Source of the DNA: an uncultured Kiritimatiellota bacterium | Lineage (GTDB): Bacteria; Verrucomicrobiota; Kiritimatiellia; RFP12; UBA1067 | Length of the DNA: 22,935 nt | Assembly (NCBI GenBank): GCA_934675625.1 | Contig: CAKURH010000059.1 | Span: 1-22,935 of the forward strand | Reading direction: 5' to 3' | In this document: positions 1-6,000 of the stretch, in pieces | Layout: each line of letters opens with the position of its first letter | How positions within the stretch are numbered: the stretch's first letter is position 1 | Notes under the pieces: generated by a model | Database searches by the model: none | Told to the model about the DNA's origin: nothing | What the model saw: only the letters and a program-made list of their open reading frames with translations | Program-made: the position numbers and the translations under genes

Positions 1-48
1 GCTAACCGACGAGCCAAGGGCCAACACGCCAAATAATAACCGCTTCAT
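1..48 (-). CDS. Start of an exported protein gene, cut by the window edge
   Basis: Only the first 16 codons are present, reading leftwards from the ATG at 48-46. The peptide begins MKRLLFGVLALGSSVS, with two basic residues and then a hydrophobic run, which is the start of a Sec signal peptide. The start is well supported: an AAGGAG ribosome binding site lies at 57-62, 8 nt before the ATG, and an extended -10 promoter lies further upstream at 86-94. The gene is transcribed in the same direction as the operon to its right but has its own promoter. Nothing can be said about function because the mature protein lies outside the window. Confidence 0.7.
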   Translation of the reverse strand, partial: MKRLLFGVLALGSSVS

Positions 49-85
49 GGTTGATTCTCCTTTTGTTTGCTTTGACAATGGGCGT

Positions 86-94
86 ATTATATCA
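86..94 (-). promoter_or_regulatory. Extended -10 promoter for the truncated left-edge gene
   Basis: On the minus strand this reads TGATATAAT, a perfect TATAAT with an extended -10 TG. It is followed by ACGC, as at other promoters in this window. The predicted start site is near position 79, giving an untranslated leader of about 30 nt that contains the AAGGAG site. No good -35 box is seen. Confidence 0.65.
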
Positions 95-174
95 AAAGAA
101 GCGCAAGAAAAGCCCGATTGACATTGCCAATAATCACATGAGTTTATTATCATATCAAACAATGTCGCTCGATC

Positions 175-197
175 CACGGCGACGCAAGTCGCCCGTG
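175..197 (-). terminator. GCAA-loop hairpin downstream of the secreted-protein operon
   Basis: A six-base-pair stem GGCGAC/GTCGCC closes a GCAA tetraloop. Three more pairs extend it beyond a single mismatch or bulge. It lies about 50 nt beyond the stop codon of the last gene of the minus-strand operon, and between that stop and the promoter of the next gene. No strong U-tract follows on the minus strand, so it may be a weak or factor-assisted terminator, or an mRNA 3'-end stabiliser. The rest of 49-247 is AT-rich, with no gene visible. Confidence 0.4.
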
Positions 198-247
198 ACA
201 CGGAGAAGCTGATAGGCGCGTGAGAGGATGGAAATGATTCGCCTCTT

Positions 248-835
248 TCAGCGGATAAACACGGCCAGCCCGTGGGTCGCAAGTTCACAGGCGACCCACT
301 CGGACGGAAGTTCCGTCCCGCGCCGCGTCACGCGCGCCATGTCCCATCCGCGCCGGAAGAGCCAGCTCGGACGCGATGCGGCGAGTTCACCGAACGCGGG
401 CGCGCCACCGCACGTCAGCGAGACGCGCCTTGCCCGGAAACAGGAATCCGTCTCGACAAGGACGCGCAGCTCGCGCACGGCATCGTCACCGACAGGTGCT
501 GAAAGGATACGCGCCCAGCCCCGCACGTCCTCGACGAACCAGCGTCCCGCCCGCCAGCCGTAGACGGTCTCCGTCTCGGAGAAGTCGAGGACGCCGTTTC
601 TGTTTGCATCATGTCCGAACGCGACCTGAACGCTGTTGGTGGGCGTCCCGGACAGCGACAGCGTGAGGTCGAACACCTTGCGCCCCACCCCGTCGTCCAG
701 TGCGCGCAGGGCGAGGTTGGTCGAGACCTCGGTGTCGGCATACGGAGATTCGCCCTGCGGCGGCAGGACGAACGAATCGGCAAAAACTGGTGCCACGCCC
801 ACAAGGGCGGCGACAGATAGGAGCAAGGTCTTCAT
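248..835 (-). CDS. Small secreted protein with an EF-hand/dockerin-like calcium loop
   Basis: 195 residues. A Sec signal peptide covers about residues 1-19 (hydrophobic LLLSVAALVGVAPVFA, likely cut after FA). Residues 76-84 read DANRNGVLD, matching the D-x-N-x-N-G-x-x-D calcium-binding loop of dockerins and EF-hands. It is preceded by a beta-rich stretch and followed by an aromatic segment (YGWRAGRW). The C-terminal third is rich in Arg and Trp and not recognised. It is the last gene of a four-gene minus-strand cluster, starting 33 nt after the preceding stop. No clear Shine-Dalgarno is seen; a perfect palindrome TCTCGCGAGA (840-849) lies just before the ATG. Its GC content is high, unlike the two genes upstream. 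The calcium loop links it to the TSP3 protein of the same cluster, so a role in the same extracellular complex is inferred, not shown. Confidence 0.72.
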   Translation of the reverse strand: MKTLLLSVAALVGVAPVFADSFVLPPQGESPYADTEVSTNLALRALDDGVGRKVFDLTLSLSGTPTNSVQVAFGHDANRNGVLDFSETETVYGWRAGRWFVEDVRGWARILSAPVGDDAVRELRVLVETDSCFRARRVSLTCGGAPAFGELAASRPSWLFRRGWDMARVTRRGTELPSEWVACELATHGLAVFIR

Positions 836-868
836 GTGTTCTCGCGAGATGCCATTTTTACCTGTTCA

Positions 869-1933
869 TTATGGCTGCGGATTTCCGATGTCGCCGGGAT
901 TGGGACAGAGGTTCGTCTTCCTATCCCATTCGAGGTTGCGGTCGTTCGGCGTCGGGTTGAGATAGTAGAGGAAACGAACACCTTCAAGACTGGAGATGTC
1001 AAAGTCATTATATATCTTGCCATAGTATGCGCTTTTGATGTTGCCGTTCTCGTCGTATTTCGTTCTGATGCGGAATGCATAGCAGCGGTTCTTGTCGCTG
1101 TCAGTCTTCATCCCGTCTCCACCGCCAAACCACCCGCGCCAACGAGTCAAGGTGTTCCCGAATCCGTCCTCAGGGGCAATTCGCAATCTGATGCCGGCAT
1201 TGTCGCGTGATGGCATTTCAACAATCCCGTTTCCTTTCCCCGGCATGGCGATTGCGGCTGTCGTTCGATACAATTTCATGACAAACGTCCCGTCATACCC
1301 TCTGTCCTCTTTCCAACCCAGAACATTCTCATTAAACACAAACTGGATGTCGCAAACTTCACCATCGCCATGCGGTGGCAACCACACACCTTTTACAAGG
1401 TCATACGACAGCTTCTCGTCCGTGACTACTGGAACGCCATTGGTCACGGAGAAATCTCCTTTCTTTATCGACAGTTCATAGTAGGCCTGACTTCTTTCTC
1501 GATATTCTCCTCTTGCAACATTAACATAAAGCGGAATTGGGGTAATAACGCGATCAAGGCGTGCCGTAATCACAACATCGTCGGGAAGCCAACGGCCAAG
1601 CTTCAACAATGACCGCTCCGTATACTCTATGGAGTACCAACCGGAATCGTAGAATCCATTATTTCCCCTGACGATACAACAGGACTCACCCGCCTCTGTA
1701 TCGCCACTCAAGCGGCAGAATCCGTTACGATCCGTGACGCCCTCATCGCTGTTGTCTTTTGCCGCAATTCCCCATCCGCGTGAATAGTTAAGGAACCCTC
1801 CATGGACCCGCAGCCCGGAAAGCGGGGCTTTTGTTTCCGAATCGACGACCATCACGGACAAACGAGCATTGCCGATGCCATAGGTGACGGAGGTCATTGC
1901 GGCGAACAGGACAAACATCATTTTTACTTTCAT
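869..1933 (-). CDS. Secreted protein of unknown function, paralog A of a tandem pair
   Basis: 354 residues, with a signal peptide over about residues 1-20. The mature N-terminus (ARLSVMVVDSETKAPLSGLRVHGGF) looks like a carboxypeptidase-regulatory or Ig-like beta-sandwich module, of the kind beginning V-x-V-x-D-x-E/T. It is clearly homologous to its upstream neighbour along the whole length. Shared segments include SRGWG/DN, DRNGFCRL, LLKLGRWLPDDVV, TARLDR, AFRIRT, YGKIY and a C-terminal block FLYYLNPTPNDRNLE followed by DRKTNL. A GGAG site at 1941-1944 lies 7 nt before the start. The gap to the preceding stop is 48 nt. GC content is visibly lower (mid-40s to about 50%) than in most of the window. 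I do not recognise an enzyme motif; a structural or ligand-binding extracellular role is the most that can be inferred. Confidence 0.75.
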   Translation of the reverse strand: MKVKMMFVLFAAMTSVTYGIGNARLSVMVVDSETKAPLSGLRVHGGFLNYSRGWGIAAKDNSDEGVTDRNGFCRLSGDTEAGESCCIVRGNNGFYDSGWYSIEYTERSLLKLGRWLPDDVVITARLDRVITPIPLYVNVARGEYRERSQAYYELSIKKGDFSVTNGVPVVTDEKLSYDLVKGVWLPPHGDGEVCDIQFVFNENVLGWKEDRGYDGTFVMKLYRTTAAIAMPGKGNGIVEMPSRDNAGIRLRIAPEDGFGNTLTRWRGWFGGGDGMKTDSDKNRCYAFRIRTKYDENGNIKSAYYGKIYNDFDISSLEGVRFLYYLNPTPNDRNLEWDRKTNLCPNPGDIGNPQP

Positions 1934-1981
1934 TGGCTATCTCCGTTTACGAGTTTTCTGAAAAACAAATGGTTGAATCGG

Positions 1982-3016
1982 TCACGGCGCAAAGGTATCC
2001 GGCCATTTCTTGTCAGCGCGGTTGAGATTCGTCTTGCGGTCAAATTCAAGATTGCGGTCGTTCGGCGTCGGGTTGAGGTAGTAAAGGAAAGCAATCCCTC
2101 GCAAGTAATTCACACGAATATCCCCATAGATCTTTCCGTAAAGGGCACTCTTAACGTTGCCGTCCCTATCTTTTGAAGTTCGGATGCGAAATGCGTAATT
2201 TCTTGACCTGTCTGCGCTTTCAGCCAGTCCTGTCGAATCAATCCATCTGTGAACCTGCGGCTCATACCCTCTCTCTGGCGCCGTGCGAATCTTGATTCCC
2301 GCAAGAGGGTGTCTTTGCACTTGCAAAACGCCATTCCCCTCTCCGGTGAAGACAATGTCCGCATGGTTTCTGAAGTATTCCCGTGTCTGGAATCCGCCTG
2401 GAACTTGAAACGTCTCACGCCCGGTAAATTCTTTCCAACAAACAGCGCTTATGTCTGCATGAATGCCATTTCCAAATGGCGGCAGCCAATCGCCCTTCAC
2501 GAGATCATAGGCGAATTCGATCTTGTTCGTGGACACGATTTTCTGATAGTCCGTATCGCTCACAAAGCTAGAATCAAGCCGTTTGCGCATGCATACGATG
2601 CCGCCAACACGCTTTACAAACATTGGAATCGGGTTTATGATGCGATCCAATCGTGCAGTCACTACGATATCATCAGGCAACCAACGCCCCAGTTTCAAGA
2701 TCGAATGGCCGCTAAATGTCACGTTCCCTCGTTCGGACTTGTAGTATCCGTCTTTCTCAATGCCGAAATAGGACTTCCCCTCATCGGTATCACCTCTTAA
2801 TCGGCACAATCCATTGGCATCGGTCAACCGCTCATCAACATTGGACGGCGGGGTGTTATCCCATCCGCGCGATCCCATGACAAAGCCTCCGTAAACCTCA
2901 GCAGCCTTTACCGGCAATTCATTTTCGCTGTCCACAACCCGAACGCGATACGTAGCTGTCACCGCATGGATCGACAACCCTGTCATTGCAACAAAGCATA
3001 CAATTATGGTCTTCAT
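1982..3016 (-). CDS. Secreted protein of unknown function, paralog B of a tandem pair
   Basis: 344 residues, with a signal peptide over about residues 1-21 (MKTIIVCFVAMTGLSIHAVTA). An N-terminal beta-sandwich-like module (YRVRVVDSENELPVKAAEVYGGF) precedes a long region without known motifs. The C-terminal block is nearly identical to that of paralog A (GIAFLYYLNPTPNDRNLE then FDRKTNL). The ATG overlaps the stop codon of the giant TSP3 gene as ATGA (3013-3016), so translation is probably coupled to it. GC content is low, like paralog A, consistent with a local duplication after joint acquisition. The most conserved parts are the N-terminal module and the last 60 or so residues; the middle has diverged, which hints at a variable binding face. 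Function unknown. Confidence 0.77.
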   Translation of the reverse strand: MKTIIVCFVAMTGLSIHAVTATYRVRVVDSENELPVKAAEVYGGFVMGSRGWDNTPPSNVDERLTDANGLCRLRGDTDEGKSYFGIEKDGYYKSERGNVTFSGHSILKLGRWLPDDIVVTARLDRIINPIPMFVKRVGGIVCMRKRLDSSFVSDTDYQKIVSTNKIEFAYDLVKGDWLPPFGNGIHADISAVCWKEFTGRETFQVPGGFQTREYFRNHADIVFTGEGNGVLQVQRHPLAGIKIRTAPERGYEPQVHRWIDSTGLAESADRSRNYAFRIRTSKDRDGNVKSALYGKIYGDIRVNYLRGIAFLYYLNPTPNDRNLEFDRKTNLNRADKKWPDTFAP

Positions 3017-6000
3017 GGCTCATAGCTCCTTTCTTCATCCTCTACTATCTTTTTAAAGAAACGGAATGCAAAGTAGTATGCAAATTGCTTCAGACTCGAA
3101 TGTCGCCATTTTTCATCTCCACGTGGATAGCCGTTTTCAAGATAAACAGGGGAGGTATAATTGATATTGTCGCGCACCACTTCGGACTTAAGCTCATTTG
3201 CCCCTGTTGCAAAACTCGTTGCCGGAATGCCATCTGCGAGGATGCGGGCACGAACGGCTCGGACGGCATTGGAGAATACGTTTCCTGTCGAGCATAGCCA
3301 TGCTTCGTCGAACGGACGGAAAATCGGATTGCGGATCAGTTCCTCATCCGTTCGTCTTGCGGCGCGGCGAGGCAACCACGCCGTCGGCGTCCCCATAACG
3401 ACATCGAACGTGCCAAGCTGAGGATTGAATCCCCAGCCTCCCTCGGCATGTCCCCAACTTTCCGGCAGCGTTTTCAGTTTCTTCGTTCCCTTGTTGAGTT
3501 CCTGTGCCGCCCAAAAGTTCTTGTTCCACATACTGGCGATGGCACCGTGATTGTCCGTGATATTACCCAAGGTGTCTTCGCCGGGCGAATAGCAGTTGAC
3601 AGCGTTCTTGATGCCATCGAACCGACCTCTCCATGTCAACAGCTGCCTCCCGTCCGATGGGGCGAACAGCCTCCACCAGTCCGTCGAATGGACACGGTTG
3701 GTCAGCGCACGCCAGTCGCAATCGATCATTGCATTCGTAAATGCGTTCGAGTCGTACGCCTCCATCGGCACCGCAGCATTGAGCATATAATACCTGCCGT
3801 ACTGTAAATCGAAGTCCTTGGCCGCCGAAGACGCAAGGACATTCCCCAACGAGTGCGCAAGGACAATCTTTCTCCCCGGCAAATGCAGATTCCCATTGAA
3901 ATCTTGAGCGAACTGCCAAGCTGTGTCGAAAGCATGTTCAACGTTCACGTAGTAGTTTGGTGACTCTTCGCCAAGTTTAGGAATGAACCACGGCAACTGA
4001 GAATCGTTTCCATACCAGTCGACTGCCGTGAACATCGCCTGCGAGCCGGACTGGCGGAGGCGCTTGAACATCTCCGCCGCCCAGCCACGCGCCGACTGCG
4101 CGCTCACGTTGTAGCCGTGGACGAAGACGTAGTGCGTGCCGTTGCACTCGCTGTCGGGGTTGTTCCACGGGCTGCCGAGACGCGTCGGGATCCCGTTCGT
4201 GTCGCCGCAGACCCATCGCTCGTCCACCCACCTGAACATGTCCTCGACGGGGGAGATCGAGACCGGCAGCTTCAGCTCGAAGAGGTGGCTGCCGTCGCCC
4301 GGCGTACAGGGCTTGCGGTAGCAGCGAAGCGTGATGGCCTTCGTCCCAAGGCAGTTGCCGTTCTCAAGGGCGCGGCCCTCGAAGAGGAAGACGCCGTTCG
4401 CACGGTCTTCGCGCATCTTCTCCACAAAGGCATCGGGAAGCCGCGTCTCATCTCTGGTCAGGCGAACCGTCCTTGCCGCTTCAAGCCTCTCATCGAGACT
4501 TTCGCCGCACCCCGTGACGTCCATCGACAGGAAACGGGCGGCGTTGTTCGTCGAGAGCGACGTCCACACCACGTTGACCGCTCCCTCTGGCTGGGAGAGT
4601 GTCAACGCATAGTCTGTTGCGCGGCTGTCCTTGGACAGTGTCGTAAGCTGCCGTAGCGCGCGTCCCATGTCGATCCACACCGGCGTGAAGTCGAGGATGT
4701 CGCAGCGACCGTCGACGCGGCCGTTGAAATAGTCGGGTTCCCTGCCGACGCCAAGGGCAAGCCTTGCCGCGTCGAGGAACGTCGGGGCGCAGAGTCCGGG
4801 GATGTCCCCGTCCCCCTCGTTCGTGTCGCCGTCGTCATCGTCGTCGTTGATCCAGTGGCGGAGCGGACGGTTGCGGTAGACGCGGGAGAGGTCGTAGTCC
4901 GTGAACCCGTCACGGCGGTCGTAGTCGCCGACGAGACAGCCGTCGAGGACGAGGATCTCGGCGACCTTGCCCTCCGCCTCAAATGATTCGCCTGAGTTCC
5001 CGTTCGACCCGAAGAGCCGCCGGGGATCGTTCGTGACGACGCCGACGCACGATGGCGGGGAGCAGGAGAGGCTGTAGTCGTAGTCGGGCGACCCGTCCTC
5101 GATGTCCGTTCCCGCATGGAACATCCGAACCTCGTATGTCCAGCCCCGGAGAAGCATCGCCGTCTTTGTCTCGCACGCCCCGTACTCGGCGTTCACCCAC
5201 TCGAACGACCGAGGCTCTTCGGCGGAAGCGGGCTTCTGCCCGTCCGGCTTCCTCGACGGCTTCACGACAAGGCGGTACTTCTCGGAGTGGCTGCCGCTCG
5301 GGTCGCCAAACGTGAACGCCACGGGGACGCGGCTCGCGGGACGTCCGCCGTCCGTCGCGTCGGCGGGATCGCTCGACTGCTCCACCTCCACGCCATCCGG
5401 GACGCCGTCGCCGTCCGTGTCGTCATCGTGGGGGTCTGTCCCCCAATCTGCCTCTTCCCCGTTCGTGAGGCCGTCACCGTCGGGATCGGCGTCCGCGTCG
5501 TTTCGGGAATCCCCATCCTCGCCATTGTGGGCTTTCGGATCGAACCCATGCGAATGCTCCCACCCGTCGTGCAGCCCGTCGCCGTCCGTGTCCGGCTCAA
5601 ACGGGTCGGTGCCAATCTGCCGTTCGAGGGCATCGGGGAGGCCGTCTCCGTCCGAGTCGACGGCGTCCTCGGCGATCGTCGGGTCTGTCCCCGTGCCGGA
5701 GATGAACTGCAGGGCCTGCCGCGACGAGGGAAGCGGCACGTACTGCCCGAACCCGGCCGACCACCGCCGTCCCTGCACGGCGTCCTGCACGCCCACGCTG
5801 GCCCAGCCGCCGACAACGCCACGCAGGCCTCCCGGCACGTCCGCCCCGTAGACGACCTCGGTCGCCCAGTACGCGCCGTTCGTGAAGACGAGCGTCGCCT
5901 GGAACGAGGCGGCGTTCGTTCCCGACGCAAGACCCGCATACTGGATGGCGTAGCGGACGCACCCGTCCGTTCCCCTGCGGAAAATGGCGACAGACGGCAC

